From the NCBI GenBank assembly GCA_903926205.1, contig CAIYID010000070.1:1-64000 (forward strand): a stretch of DNA of 64,000 nucleotides, written 5' to 3'. Positions within the stretch are counted from its first letter, which is position 1. The number at the start of each line of letters is the position of its first letter. A program made the translations under genes and the position numbers. The notes under the pieces were generated by a model. That model did no database searches. It saw nothing but the letters and a program-made list of their open reading frames with translations, and was not told where the DNA came from. This stretch comes from an uncultured Bdellovibrionales bacterium. Lineage in GTDB: Bacteria > Bdellovibrionota > Bdellovibrionia > Bdellovibrionales > Bdellovibrionaceae. Shown here in pieces: positions 33,234-42,525 of this stretch.

Positions 33234-35195
33234 ATGAAGTCAGCTCAAAAAACCTTGGCATTGTGGTTCGCCCTTGCGATTTTGGCCGTTTTCCTTTTTC
33301 AAGCGTACTCGACCAGGCATGAAAAAGCGGTTCAGAATTTTAATTTCGCGCGTTTCACCGAAGCGGTTAAAAGTAAAGAAGTTAGTAATGTGGTATTTCA
33401 TACTGAGTCCGGTGAAATCACTGGTGAGATTAAACCAGAGTTTGAAAAGAAATATGAAGGCAAGCATTTCTCAATTACGGGGAATACCGGCGACGAAGGT
33501 TACAAACTTTTGGTGGCCAATGGAATGACTCCCAATTACGAGCGAGGCGAATCTGGCGGTTTCTTCACCGGATTCTTGGTAAATTATCTTCCTTTGATTT
33601 TGATTGTGGGAATGTTTCTTTTTATCATGCGACAAATTCAAGTGGGTGGCGGTAAGGCCATGAGTTTTGGAAAAAGCAAAGCTCGATTACTGAATGAATC
33701 TAAAAATAGAATCACATTTAAAGATGTTGCTGGAGTTGAAGAAGCGAAAGATGAACTCCAAGAAATTGTGCAATTTTTAAAGGACCCAAAAAAATTCACA
33801 AAATTGGGCGGACGAATTCCTAAAGGTGTTTTATTGATGGGGGCACCTGGAACCGGTAAGACTTTACTTGCACGGGCGGTTGCTGGTGAGGCCGGAGTGC
33901 CTTTCTTTACTATTTCTGGCTCTGATTTTGTGGAAATGTTTGTTGGTGTTGGCGCTAGTCGAGTTCGTGATTTATTTGAACAAGGTAAAAAAAGCGCCCC
34001 TTGTCTTATTTTTATCGATGAAATCGACGCGGTGGGAAGACATCGTGGCGCAGGTTTAGGTGGTGGTCATGATGAGAGAGAACAAACGCTTAATCAGCTC
34101 CTTGTTGAAATGGATGGCTTCGAGTCCAATGATGGAGTGATTATTATTGCGGCAACTAATCGTCCTGATGTTTTGGATCCAGCTCTTCTGCGACCAGGTC
34201 GTTTTGATCGCCGTGTGGTTGTTAATCGTCCTGATGTGATCGGAAGAAAAACAATTCTTGAAGTACACACTCGCAAAACTCCATTAGGTCCAGATGTGGA
34301 TTTGGCCAAGATCGCACGAGGTACTCCTGGATTTTCAGGAGCAGATCTGGAAAATTTGGTGAATGAAGCGGCACTCGTCGCCGCACGTAGAGATAAAAAA
34401 TTCCTACAGATGGATGATTTTGAATCGGCAAAAGATAAAGTTTTGATGGGTAGTGAACGAAAATCCATGGTTATTTCCGATGAAGATAAGCGTGTGACGG
34501 CTTATCATGAAGCCGGCCACACTTTGGTGGGGAAATTATTACCAAGTCTTGATCCTATTCACAAAGTGACAATTATACCTCGTGGCTTGGCTCTCGGTTT
34601 AACTCAATTTCTTCCTGAAAAGGATGCTGTTAGCTTAACCAAAACACGTGCAATCAATACAATTGCACTTTGCTTTGGTGGTCGTGCTGCTGAGGAAATG
34701 TTTATTGGAGATATAACAACAGGTGCGGGAAGTGATATTGAGAGAGCCACAGACATCGCTCGTCGGATGGTTTGTGAGTGGGGTATGAGTGAAAAGTTAG
34801 GCCCCATGTCTTATGAAAAAGTCGAGGGTCCTGTTTTCTTAGGCATGCAGTATTCAAATAAGACAAGAGAATACTCTGATGCGAAGGCTGAAGAAATTGA
34901 TCGTGAAGTTTACGGTTTGATTGACCGGGGCTATAAAACAGCAAAAGAAATTTTAACTGAGAATCGCGAGGCGCTGGAACGTGTAGCGCAAGCTCTTCTT
35001 GAATTTGAAACCATTGATGCCTCTGAGGTTGATTTATTAGTAAAAGGTGCTGCTGCGAGTGAAATTCGCAAGATTCGCTCCAATAAAGGTGATGGTGGTG
35101 GCTTAACAACAGCAGTGGTTGATGGCGGGACGGCTGAAAAAGGCCCAGTGGGCGGAACAGATCCTGTTGGACAAACTGGACCAGTGACAACATAA
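33234..35195 (+). CDS. ftsH: ATP-dependent zinc metalloprotease FtsH
   Basis: A 653-residue membrane-anchored AAA+ protease that degrades membrane and short-lived proteins. Start at 33234: ATG with GGAGG five bases upstream (a TTG at 33222 is less likely). Two transmembrane segments (about 8-22 and 114-131) flank the periplasmic part. Walker A is GAPGTGKT at about 204-211, the pore motif is in [11 protein letters not shown], and HEAGH (about 425-429) binds zinc. The last 25 residues are Gly/Pro/Thr-rich and look unstructured. It lies between tilS and the c-di-AMP genes. Confidence 0.96.
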   Translation: MKSAQKTLALWFALAILAVFLFQAYSTRHEKAVQNFNFARFTEAVKSKEVSNVVFHTESGEITGEIKPEFEKKYEGKHFSITGNTGDEGYKLLVANGMTPNYERGESGGFFTGFLVNYLPLILIVGMFLFIMRQIQVGGGKAMSFGKSKARLLNESKNRITFKDVAGVEEAKDELQEIVQFLKDPKKFTKLGGRIPKGVLLMGAPGTGKTLLARAVAGEAGVPFFTISGSDFVEMFVGVGASRVRDLFEQGKKSAPCLIFIDEIDAVGRHRGAGLGGGHDEREQTLNQLLVEMDGFESNDGVIIIAATNRPDVLDPALLRPGRFDRRVVVNRPDVIGRKTILEVHTRKTPLGPDVDLAKIARGTPGFSGADLENLVNEAALVAARRDKKFLQMDDFESAKDKVLMGSERKSMVISDEDKRVTAYHEAGHTLVGKLLPSLDPIHKVTIIPRGLALGLTQFLPEKDAVSLTKTRAINTIALCFGGRAAEEMFIGDITTGAGSDIERATDIARRMVCEWGMSEKLGPMSYEKVEGPVFLGMQYSNKTREYSDAKAEEIDREVYGLIDRGYKTAKEILTENREALERVAQALLEFETIDASEVDLLVKGAAASEIRKIRSNKGDGGGLTTAVVDGGTAEKGPVGGTDPVGQTGPVTT

Positions 35196-35214
35196 GTTAA
35201 ACGAGGACGACAGC

Positions 35215-36021
35215 TTGGCATTGCAGCAGATGATTGAAAACGTGGTTTTTATTGTGTCTCACTTGAGGCCGCAGGACGTTTTCGACATGCTTCTGGTGTG
35301 GCTTGTCGTCTATCGTATTCTCGTTTTAATCAAAAAAACAGGCACGATTCAGATGCTCTCCGGTTTGGGAGTGTTGGCGATATTTTATATTGTCAGTATG
35401 TGGTTTGAGCTTTTTACCTTTAATTGGATTTTAGAAAAATTCTTTTCTAACTTGTTTGTTATTGTGGTCATTCTGTTTCAAGCGGAGATTAGAAGAGCTT
35501 TAGCGCAAATTGGGGCTAATCCTTTTCTCTCTGATGTGGGAACAGTGCAAGAAACACAAGTGATTGAAGAATTGGTGAAATCAGTTTTTGCCTTATCTCA
35601 AAGAGGAAATGGCGCATTGATTGTCATAGAGCGGGATATTATGGTCGATTATCATATTGAGTTTGGCACGGATGTTGACGCCAAAGTAAGTAGTGAAATT
35701 TTGATTTCAATTTTTCATCCTACAAGCCCAATTCATGATGGTGCGACTTTGATTCGAGGTGGAAAAATTCACTCGGCTGGAAATTTTTTACCCTTAAGCA
35801 AAAATCCTGTGCTCGATAAAAATCTGGGAACTCGACATCGCGCTGCGATTGGATTAACTGAAGAAACCGATGCTGTTGTTATTATCGTCAGTGAAGAGAA
35901 TAAATCAGTTGGGCTTGTTCAGGGCGGACACTTGAGTGCACAACTTGAAGCGAATGAGTTACGACAGCTTCTTTATGAAGTTTACGGTTTAAAGTACAAA
36001 CCTACAGAAGCTATGGTGTGA
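35215..36021 (+). CDS. cdaA: Diadenylate cyclase CdaA
   Basis: Makes cyclic di-AMP from two ATP. Three N-terminal transmembrane helices (about 20-90) precede the DAC domain, which shows DGA at 175-177 and RHR at 207-209, both required for catalysis. The start is TTG at 35215 with GAGGA about 7 bases upstream; the predicted first residues MALQQ are plausible. Length 268 matches the family. The cdaA-cdaR-glmM order is classical in Firmicutes and means CdaR and GlmM probably tune this enzyme. Confidence 0.94.
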   Translation: MALQQMIENVVFIVSHLRPQDVFDMLLVWLVVYRILVLIKKTGTIQMLSGLGVLAIFYIVSMWFELFTFNWILEKFFSNLFVIVVILFQAEIRRALAQIGANPFLSDVGTVQETQVIEELVKSVFALSQRGNGALIVIERDIMVDYHIEFGTDVDAKVSSEILISIFHPTSPIHDGATLIRGGKIHSAGNFLPLSKNPVLDKNLGTRHRAAIGLTEETDAVVIIVSEENKSVGLVQGGHLSAQLEANELRQLLYEVYGLKYKPTEAMV

Positions 36022-36028
36022 GGCTAAA

Positions 36029-36430
36029 ATGAAGTCGATGAAATCTCTTGGACAGAGAATACTCACAGAAAATCTTAGCTATAAGGCTGTCTCTCTATTT
36101 ATAGCGCTCATTCTTTGGATTACAATTTTAGGACGCAGAGATTTTACGGTGACTCGAAGTTTAGAAATTGATTTCATGGTGAGTAATTCTCAAGTTTTAT
36201 TAAGTCAAAACACCGATCATGTAAAAATAAAAGTGATTGGACCGCGAATGGCACTGCGACGTTTTATGGACACAGAAACAGGACAAGTAATTAGTTTGGA
36301 TCTTTCTGCCTACCAGGAAGGTTCCTATGATGTGGAAATTCCCTCTGGTAAAATCGATGTTCCTTTTGGAGTTAAGGTTCTTTCAATGAATCCTAATCAT
36401 GTGCAAGTGAAAATCGGAAAAAAACAATAG
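36029..36430 (+). CDS. cdaR: YbbR-domain protein CdaR
   Basis: A 133-residue YbbR-type regulator of CdaA. One N-terminal transmembrane helix (about 20-35, YKAVSLFIALILWITIL) anchors one YbbR-like beta domain facing outward. Firmicute CdaR proteins carry three or four YbbR domains and about 300-480 residues, so this is a short form, as expected for proteobacterial homologues. It starts 7 bases after cdaA. Confidence 0.82.
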   Translation: MKSMKSLGQRILTENLSYKAVSLFIALILWITILGRRDFTVTRSLEIDFMVSNSQVLLSQNTDHVKIKVIGPRMALRRFMDTETGQVISLDLSAYQEGSYDVEIPSGKIDVPFGVKVLSMNPNHVQVKIGKKQ

Positions 36431-36465
36431 AGATAACTCTTAAAAAATAGAGCAAGTAGGAATAA

Positions 36466-37863
36466 ATGGACGAGAAGCAAGAACGACAAGAGAAACACGA
36501 AAGATTATTTGGAACTGATGGTATTCGCGGAACAGCGAATCAGTATCCGATGACTCCTGATATGGTTGTCAAAGTTGGCCAAGCTCTTGGTTATTTGTTA
36601 CAAAACTTGGAGCTTCCTTGGGTAAGTCATGCGCGACAAGTGGTTATTGGGAAAGACACTCGACTTTCTGGATATATGATTGAACAAGCATTGAGTTCGG
36701 GCTTGAACTCAATGGGCGTCAATGTGCAATTGGTAGGTCCTTTACCAACGCCAGGAATTGGGTATCTCACGCGTAATATGCGAGCAGCGGCGGGTGTGGT
36801 TATTTCAGCTTCGCATAACCCATTTCAAGATAATGGAATTAAAATTTTTGGCCATGATGGCTTTAAAATTAAAGATGAACTTGAACGTGAAATTGAGCGA
36901 TTAGTTTTATATGAAAATTTATCAAAACTTTTACCGGCGTCAAGGCTCGTCGGAAGAACTAAACGGATCGAAGATGCGCAAGGACGCTACATCGTTTATG
37001 TGAAAAACACTTTTCCAGATGAATACACTTTGGATGGTTTGAGGATTGTTTTAGATACGGCCAATGGAGCTGCTTATAAGGTTGCGCCAGCGGTCTTTTC
37101 TGAGTTGGGAGCAGAAGTTATTCAAATTGGAAACCAACCCAATGGAATAAACATCAATGACAAGAGTGGAGCCTTGTTTCCTTCGAGAGTTTCAGAGGCA
37201 GTGAGGCAATATCGTGCTGATGTTGGTATCAGTTTGGATGGAGATGCTGACCGTGTAATCATGGTCGATGATAATGGTGATTTGATGAATGGCGATCATA
37301 TTCTTGGAATCTGTGCGATGCATATGAAGAATCGAGGATTGCTTAAGAAGAATACGCTCGTGGTGACACAGATGAGTAATTTTGGCTTAGAGAAGAAAAT
37401 GACGGAAGCAGGAATTGATATAATCAAAACATCCGTGGGCGATAAATTTGTTGTTGAAGAAATGCGAAAAAATAATTTTAATCTTGGTGGCGAACAATCA
37501 GGTCATATTATTTTTCTTGATCATTCAACGACAGGTGATGGTTGTATTGCGGCTTTGAATGTGCTTGCTGTTATGAAACAAACGGGCGTTAAGTTGAGTG
37601 ACCTTAATCGAGTGATCGAAGACGTGCCCCAAGTTTTGATCAATTGCCGAGTGAAGAATCGTAAAGACTTGGAAACCTTACCTGGATATAACCAACTCAT
37701 AAAAAAGATTGAAAATAAATTAGATAAAACAGGAAGGGTCTTTGTGCGATTTTCAGGAACTGAGCCTTTAATTAGAGTTCTTGTTGAAGGTCCAGATAAA
37801 GTAGAAATTAGCACCTATGCTCAAGAAATTGCGGAATTTCTTGAATCTCATTTGTCAGGATAA
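36466..37863 (+). CDS. glmM: Phosphoglucosamine mutase GlmM
   Basis: Interconverts glucosamine-6-phosphate and glucosamine-1-phosphate for UDP-GlcNAc, feeding peptidoglycan and LPS. The catalytic phosphoserine is S116 in ISASHNPF, the metal loop is DGDADRV, and the C-terminal phosphate loop is RFSGTEPLIRV. In other bacteria GlmM binds and inhibits CdaA. AGGA lies six bases before the ATG. The first 12 residues (DEKQERQEKHER) are an unusual polar extension. Confidence 0.95.
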   Translation: MDEKQERQEKHERLFGTDGIRGTANQYPMTPDMVVKVGQALGYLLQNLELPWVSHARQVVIGKDTRLSGYMIEQALSSGLNSMGVNVQLVGPLPTPGIGYLTRNMRAAAGVVISASHNPFQDNGIKIFGHDGFKIKDELEREIERLVLYENLSKLLPASRLVGRTKRIEDAQGRYIVYVKNTFPDEYTLDGLRIVLDTANGAAYKVAPAVFSELGAEVIQIGNQPNGININDKSGALFPSRVSEAVRQYRADVGISLDGDADRVIMVDDNGDLMNGDHILGICAMHMKNRGLLKKNTLVVTQMSNFGLEKKMTEAGIDIIKTSVGDKFVVEEMRKNNFNLGGEQSGHIIFLDHSTTGDGCIAALNVLAVMKQTGVKLSDLNRVIEDVPQVLINCRVKNRKDLETLPGYNQLIKKIENKLDKTGRVFVRFSGTEPLIRVLVEGPDKVEISTYAQEIAEFLESHLSG

Positions 37864-37865
37864 AA

Positions 37866-38591
37866 ATGAAAAATAAAATACGTTTAGGCGTTAATATTGA
37901 TCATGCAGCAACACTTCGACAGGTTCGTGGTGGGATGACTTCTTATCCAAATATGCAACAGATTGCAGAATTGGCGATTCAAGGTGGTGCTGAACAAATC
38001 ACGATTCATTTGCGTGAAGATCGTCGTCACATTCAAGAAAAAGATCTAAGACTTTTGTCTGATGTCTGTACAGTGCCTTTAAATTTAGAAATGGCAGCAC
38101 AGTGGAAGATGATTCAGTTTGCTCGTAAGTACAAGCCAGACTGGTGCTGTTTTGTTCCTGAAAAACGAGAAGAATTGACCACCGAAGGTGGACTGAATGT
38201 AAAAATAAATCAAAAAAAAATTTCTCAAATGACAGAGAAACTTCAATTTATCGGAATTGAATGTTCCATGTTTATTGATCCTAATCTTGAACAAGTGAAT
38301 GCCAGTTTTGAGGTGGGAGCTGATGCTGTGGAATTTCACACTGGGCACTGGGTTCTTCTTAAAGGTGTAAAAAAACAAGCTGAATGGAAACGTCTTTGTA
38401 AGGCTGCAGAGCTAGCGCATTCTCTTGGAATGGGAGTTCATGCTGGACATGGACTTGATTTTGAAGCCACAAAATTGATTACAAAATTGCCTTATCTTGA
38501 AGAAGTTAATATTGGTCACTCTTTGATTTGTTATTCCTTAGAGCTTGGTTTAAAGGCAGCGACAAAAAAAATGAAAACCATTCTTCGATGA
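37866..38591 (+). CDS. pdxJ: Pyridoxine 5'-phosphate synthase PdxJ
   Basis: Condenses 1-deoxyxylulose-5-phosphate with 3-amino-2-oxopropyl phosphate to form pyridoxine phosphate. NIDHAATLRQVRGG at the N-terminus and HLREDRRHI in the phosphate loop are family signatures; GVHAGHGLDFE and EVNIGHSLI near the end form the C-terminal phosphate site. 241 residues is the normal length. It begins 2 bases after glmM. Confidence 0.95.
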   Translation: MKNKIRLGVNIDHAATLRQVRGGMTSYPNMQQIAELAIQGGAEQITIHLREDRRHIQEKDLRLLSDVCTVPLNLEMAAQWKMIQFARKYKPDWCCFVPEKREELTTEGGLNVKINQKKISQMTEKLQFIGIECSMFIDPNLEQVNASFEVGADAVEFHTGHWVLLKGVKKQAEWKRLCKAAELAHSLGMGVHAGHGLDFEATKLITKLPYLEEVNIGHSLICYSLELGLKAATKKMKTILR

Positions 38592-38624
38592 ATGTTTTCA
38601 AAATCAAATGATTCGAGGAATTAA

Positions 38625-39068
38625 ATGATTTGGAATTTGCAATCGAGCATTGATATCTCTGATCTTTCTCGATTAAAAAGCAGCTGTGAGGATTTTTCAA
38701 AACAACTCAAACTAGATGAAATCATTTTATTGAATGGCCCCTTGGCAGCTGGAAAAACTGAGTTTGTACGACAGTTAGTTGAGATTTTATGCCAGTCGGT
38801 AGTTGTAAAGTCACCAAGCTATGCTCTTCATCATGAGTATTTTTTTAATTCAAAAAAAATTGATCATTGGGATCTTTATCGTTTACAGAACGAAGAAGAA
38901 TTGGAATCCGTAGGTTTCTGGGATCAGTTGCAAAATAAAAATTTGATTATTATTGAATGGGCGGAACGGCTAAAAACGGAGTGGTTACCAAATCAGCGCA
39001 AGTATTTCAAAGTTGATATTGAATTAAGCCAGAGCCAGAGGATTTTAAGTATTTATCAAGCAGCGTGA
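38625..39068 (+). CDS. tsaE: tRNA threonylcarbamoyladenosine biosynthesis protein TsaE
   Basis: ATPase that supports the TsaB-TsaD complex in making t6A37 on tRNA. The Walker A is GPLAAGKTEF, and the later HWDLYRL and IIEWAERL are characteristic. 147 residues. GAGGA stands six bases before the ATG. The stop region overlaps the convergent gene by 13 bases. tsaB and tsaD are not in this window. Confidence 0.92.
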   Translation: MIWNLQSSIDISDLSRLKSSCEDFSKQLKLDEIILLNGPLAAGKTEFVRQLVEILCQSVVVKSPSYALHHEYFFNSKKIDHWDLYRLQNEEELESVGFWDQLQNKNLIIIEWAERLKTEWLPNQRKYFKVDIELSQSQRILSIYQAA

Positions 39069-40069
39069 AAAAGATTTGGATTTGCCGAGAATCTTGCTGT
39101 GACTTCAGCAGTGGCTTTTTCTAAGATATTCAAGGGCTCTAGAGATTCAGGTTTAGCATTGCCATTGCATAAAATAATACCAACAAGTTGATCCTCATTG
39201 AGGATAGGGGTTACGGCTAAATCAGTGGGTACTTTTCCTTGCAACCAATTTTTAGCAAATTGATCAACTATGGGACTTTGTTTTACTGATCCATAGAAGC
39301 TTTTGTGAGTGCGAAAAATGACACGAAGAGGACTTGGTTGTCTAATATCAAGGCTTTGTACTTTACTTGGAGTTGTAAAACCGTCAGTCCACTTCCAAGG
39401 TTTTGCAACTTGTCCGGTCACAAGGAAAATCATGCATTCGCGAAAGTGAGCATTGAGTTTTGCAAAAATATCTTCAACCTCAATATCTTGTCCTGATGAT
39501 TTTTTTTCCAATCCAGAAGTCTTTTTTACATTGGAGAGGACTGACGCCGGTAAGGGTGGTGGTAAGGGTGACCTTATCGCCGAAGATCGAAGCGGTACAG
39601 GACAAGGTGTTTCGTCAGAAAGCTCACTCTCTGGCGCCATTGTCACAAGTTCTGGTTTGATATTCAGATCCAAAGACTCAATGAGTTCTTCTGGCAGTTC
39701 TTGTGGCTTTGTTGGTGCTTGTTGAATAGACGCATCCAACGAGAGTCCTTCGGGAGCTTCGGAAGAAGGAATTGAAAGAAGTTCTTCGTTCAGTCCATCG
39801 GGAACATCTAAGTTAGTTTCAGGAGTAGTTTCTTGCCACTGAGCCCAAAGAGTATGCAAACTGATAGAATCTGCGAGGACGAAAACGTGTTGAATATTAG
39901 CGAGTTCCATTTTTATGCCACTGCACACACCAATGAATAAAATACCCTGCCATTCGTAAAGAGGAAGAATTGTTGGTCCCCAATGACTGGTGTTCTTCCA
40001 CTTTTGAAAGAACTCCAAGTTCGGTGCATGATCGTGAAAGAACTGAGGATTTAGGACCGGCATTTTCAT
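39056..40069 (-). CDS. Two-domain protein with Pro-rich linker, unknown
   Basis: A 337-residue soluble protein. The N-terminal part (about 1-85) is a small alpha/beta domain. Residues about 90-190 are acidic and Pro/Ser-rich, with a PPPLP stretch, and look disordered. The C-terminal 150 residues (from VEDIFAKLNAHF) look like a GAF- or roadblock-like sensor domain (TDLAVTPILNEDQLVGIIL). It overlaps tsaE tail to tail by 13 bases. No Shine-Dalgarno before the ATG. Not recognised as a known family. Confidence 0.62.
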   Translation of the reverse strand: MKMPVLNPQFFHDHAPNLEFFQKWKNTSHWGPTILPLYEWQGILFIGVCSGIKMELANIQHVFVLADSISLHTLWAQWQETTPETNLDVPDGLNEELLSIPSSEAPEGLSLDASIQQAPTKPQELPEELIESLDLNIKPELVTMAPESELSDETPCPVPLRSSAIRSPLPPPLPASVLSNVKKTSGLEKKSSGQDIEVEDIFAKLNAHFRECMIFLVTGQVAKPWKWTDGFTTPSKVQSLDIRQPSPLRVIFRTHKSFYGSVKQSPIVDQFAKNWLQGKVPTDLAVTPILNEDQLVGIILCNGNAKPESLEPLNILEKATAEVTARFSANPNLFHAA

Positions 40070-40151
40070 TATTATTACTATCGGAATCTTGGGGTATTTA
40101 TTGAGTCATTCTTATTTTGAGACAAGCTTGTTATTGCTTGTTCATTATGCT

Positions 40152-41441
40152 ATGAGCCAATCTTGGAAAATGGTGATGCAAATGCCTGAAAAAACAAAGG
40201 ACTTTGAAAATCCGACAAAGGTCTATTTAGACCATAATGCAACCACTCCGGTAGCAGAGGAAATCCTTTCTGGTTTGCCGATCATTGCTCGAATTTGGGG
40301 GAATCCAAGCTCTATTCATTGGGCAGGTCGAGGTCCTAAAAGTATTTTGCGTGAAGCGCGTTCTTCAGTCGCGGAAATTCTTGGTGGCGTGAGTTCTCAG
40401 GAAATTATTTTCACAAGCGGTGGTAGCGAATCCAATAGCTGTGTTATCAGAGGAATTTTTGATTTACAAGTTCAAGCAAAGTCAGGCGAAAAACTTTTTG
40501 CTCGGAATGAATACATCACGTCCAATGTTGAGCATCCAAGTATTCTTAAAAGTTTTCAGTGGATTGAGAAGCGCGGTGCGATTGTTCATTATTTGCCCGT
40601 GAATATAAAAGGGGAGATCGATCTTGCTCAATATCAATCTTTACTGAGTGAAAAAACAGCTTTGGTTTCCATTATGATGGCCAACAATGAAACGGGAACT
40701 ATTTTTCCAACACAAAAATTAGCAAAACTCGCTCATGAGGTTGGAGCCTATTTTCACTGCGATGGTGTGCAAGCGTTAGGAAAAATCTCTTTGAATTTAA
40801 CTAAAATCGAAGTTGATTTCGCTTCTTTTTCTGCTCATAAAATCGGTGCCATGAAAGGCGTCGGCGTGCTTTATGCCAAGCGAGGTTCTCCCGTAGAGCC
40901 TTTAGTTATTGGTGGTGGGCAGGAAAGACAGCGTCGTGGGGGCACGGAAAACACTTTAGGAATTTGGGCCTTGGGCGTGATGGCAAAAAGATTGAGTGCC
41001 CCTGGTTTTAGTGTGGCAGAATATTTTCCTAAAGTTCAAGAATTAAGAAATTATTTTGAAACTCGCGTGTTAGCAGAAGTTTCGGAAGTGAAAGTGACGG
41101 GAAGTGAAACTCCACGCTTGCCGAACACTTCCAGTTTAGTTCTTACTAAAGTGGATGGTGAAGTTTTATTAATGAGTTTAGATTTAATGGGGTTTGCGGT
41201 GAGTACGGGTGCGGCTTGTTCTAGTGGTAGCCCAGAGCCAAGCCCGGTTTTGATCAGCATGGGGCTCACTCGAGCTCAAGCTCAAAATTCACTTCGAGTG
41301 AGCTTGGGGCGAGAAACAAATAAAGAACAAATTGATCGTTTTATTGAAGCACTTAAATTAACAATTGTACGCCTGCGCAATCTTGACTCTGAATTGAATC
41401 CTTCACCTGAAGTTACTGCGACAGGAGCTAGTCATGTCTAA
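40152..41441 (+). CDS. Cysteine desulfurase (NifS/IscS family)
   Basis: PLP enzyme that takes sulfur from cysteine and passes it on. The N-terminal YLDHNATTPV, the PLP Lys in SFSAHKIGAMKG, and the active Cys in STGAACSSGSPEPS are all seen; the Cys loop resembles the NifS/IscS class I form. The start is uncertain: ATGs at 40089, 40152, 40170, 40176 and 40182 are in frame, and none has a good ribosome-binding site. It overlaps mnmA by 8 bases, so it very likely provides sulfur for the tRNA thiolase MnmA. Confidence 0.85.
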   Translation: MSQSWKMVMQMPEKTKDFENPTKVYLDHNATTPVAEEILSGLPIIARIWGNPSSIHWAGRGPKSILREARSSVAEILGGVSSQEIIFTSGGSESNSCVIRGIFDLQVQAKSGEKLFARNEYITSNVEHPSILKSFQWIEKRGAIVHYLPVNIKGEIDLAQYQSLLSEKTALVSIMMANNETGTIFPTQKLAKLAHEVGAYFHCDGVQALGKISLNLTKIEVDFASFSAHKIGAMKGVGVLYAKRGSPVEPLVIGGGQERQRRGGTENTLGIWALGVMAKRLSAPGFSVAEYFPKVQELRNYFETRVLAEVSEVKVTGSETPRLPNTSSLVLTKVDGEVLLMSLDLMGFAVSTGAACSSGSPEPSPVLISMGLTRAQAQNSLRVSLGRETNKEQIDRFIEALKLTIVRLRNLDSELNPSPEVTATGASHV

Positions 41442-42525
41442 AGGGCGAGTCTTGGTCGCAATGAGCGGAGGCGTTGATAGCGCGGTCGCTGCAGCGCTAT
41501 TAGTGGACCAGGGCTATGAGGTGATCGGCGCGACGATGCAGGTGTGGGATTATTCGTCCTGCAATACTGAAGAAGGGAACGGAACTTGTTGCTCGAGTCT
41601 TGATGTGGATGATGCGCGAGCGGTGGCTGATAAATTGGGAATGCCATTTTATGTGCTCAATTGTGAAAGTAAATTTCGTGAGACTGTTATCGAGCCTTTT
41701 ATTGATTCATATTTGAATGGATTCACGCCGGTCCCTTGTGTGAATTGCAATACTTTTTTAAAATTTGATCACTTGATAAAAAAAATGAAAGAACTAAATT
41801 GTGATTATTTAGCGACGGGTCATTATGCACAAATTGAACGCTTGACCGAAAACTCAGTCGAACGAATTAAAATTGTCACCAGTGCAGATGATTATAAAGA
41901 CCAGACTTATTTTCTTTTTACTTTAAATCCTGGAGTGCTCAAAAATCTTTTATTCCCTATTGGTCATCTTAAAAAGCCTGAGGTAAGAAAAATTGCGGAA
42001 GAAAAGGGTCTTTTAGTTGCAAGGAAAAAAGATTCCACCGGAATTTGTTTTGTAGGCAAAGGGGATTATGCGGAGTTTGTTTCGAAAAATGCCACTCCAG
42101 AACAACTTAAGAATAAAAAGGGGCTTATTAAAAGATATCCTTCTGGGCAAGTGATGGGTGAGCATACAGGAATTCACCAATTCACTTACGGACAAGGAAA
42201 AGGTTTAGGTCTCGATTATCATGAAAAACTTTTTGTGTTAAAAATAGATCCTAAAGATAATACGGTTTGGATTGGTGAAGATAAGTATCTTTTTGCGGAT
42301 TCGCTCACAGTCAAAGATTACTCTTTGTTAGATGACCTTTGTGATGGTGAGTTGTTAGATGTAAAAATCCGTTACTCAGTTAAAGGTTATTCGGCAAAGG
42401 TCTTTAAATCTGAGCAAGGTCTTAAAGTGCAATTTGAACAGCCTCAAAGAGCCATTACTCCTGGTCAAGCTTGCGTTTTTTATCGAGGACGACAATTGGT
42501 GGGCGGAGGTTGGATCAGACCATGA
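41434..42525 (+). CDS. mnmA: tRNA 2-thiouridylase MnmA
   Basis: Adds sulfur to U34 of tRNAs for Lys, Glu and Gln. The PP-loop SGGVDSAVAA is at the start; the two catalytic Cys are in PVPCVNCNTFLKF and DSTGICFVG. 363 residues is typical. It directly follows the cysteine desulfurase (8-base overlap) and overlaps mtaB by ATGA, making a sulfur-transfer and tRNA-modification cluster. Confidence 0.95.
   Translation: MSKGRVLVAMSGGVDSAVAAALLVDQGYEVIGATMQVWDYSSCNTEEGNGTCCSSLDVDDARAVADKLGMPFYVLNCESKFRETVIEPFIDSYLNGFTPVPCVNCNTFLKFDHLIKKMKELNCDYLATGHYAQIERLTENSVERIKIVTSADDYKDQTYFLFTLNPGVLKNLLFPIGHLKKPEVRKIAEEKGLLVARKKDSTGICFVGKGDYAEFVSKNATPEQLKNKKGLIKRYPSGQVMGEHTGIHQFTYGQGKGLGLDYHEKLFVLKIDPKDNTVWIGEDKYLFADSLTVKDYSLLDDLCDGELLDVKIRYSVKGYSAKVFKSEQGLKVQFEQPQRAITPGQACVFYRGRQLVGGGWIRP

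Noticed and set aside
34702-35193. Long open frame (163 codons) on the minus strand inside ftsH
   Set aside because: It lies fully under a certain gene, lacks a Shine-Dalgarno, and its Leu/His/Ser/Gln-rich translation looks like the complement of FtsH coding sequence.
40101-40130. TGAGACAA next to the cysteine desulfurase start, resembling half of the 5501-5519 dyad
   Set aside because: Only a half-site, with no second arm and no matching promoter; likely chance.
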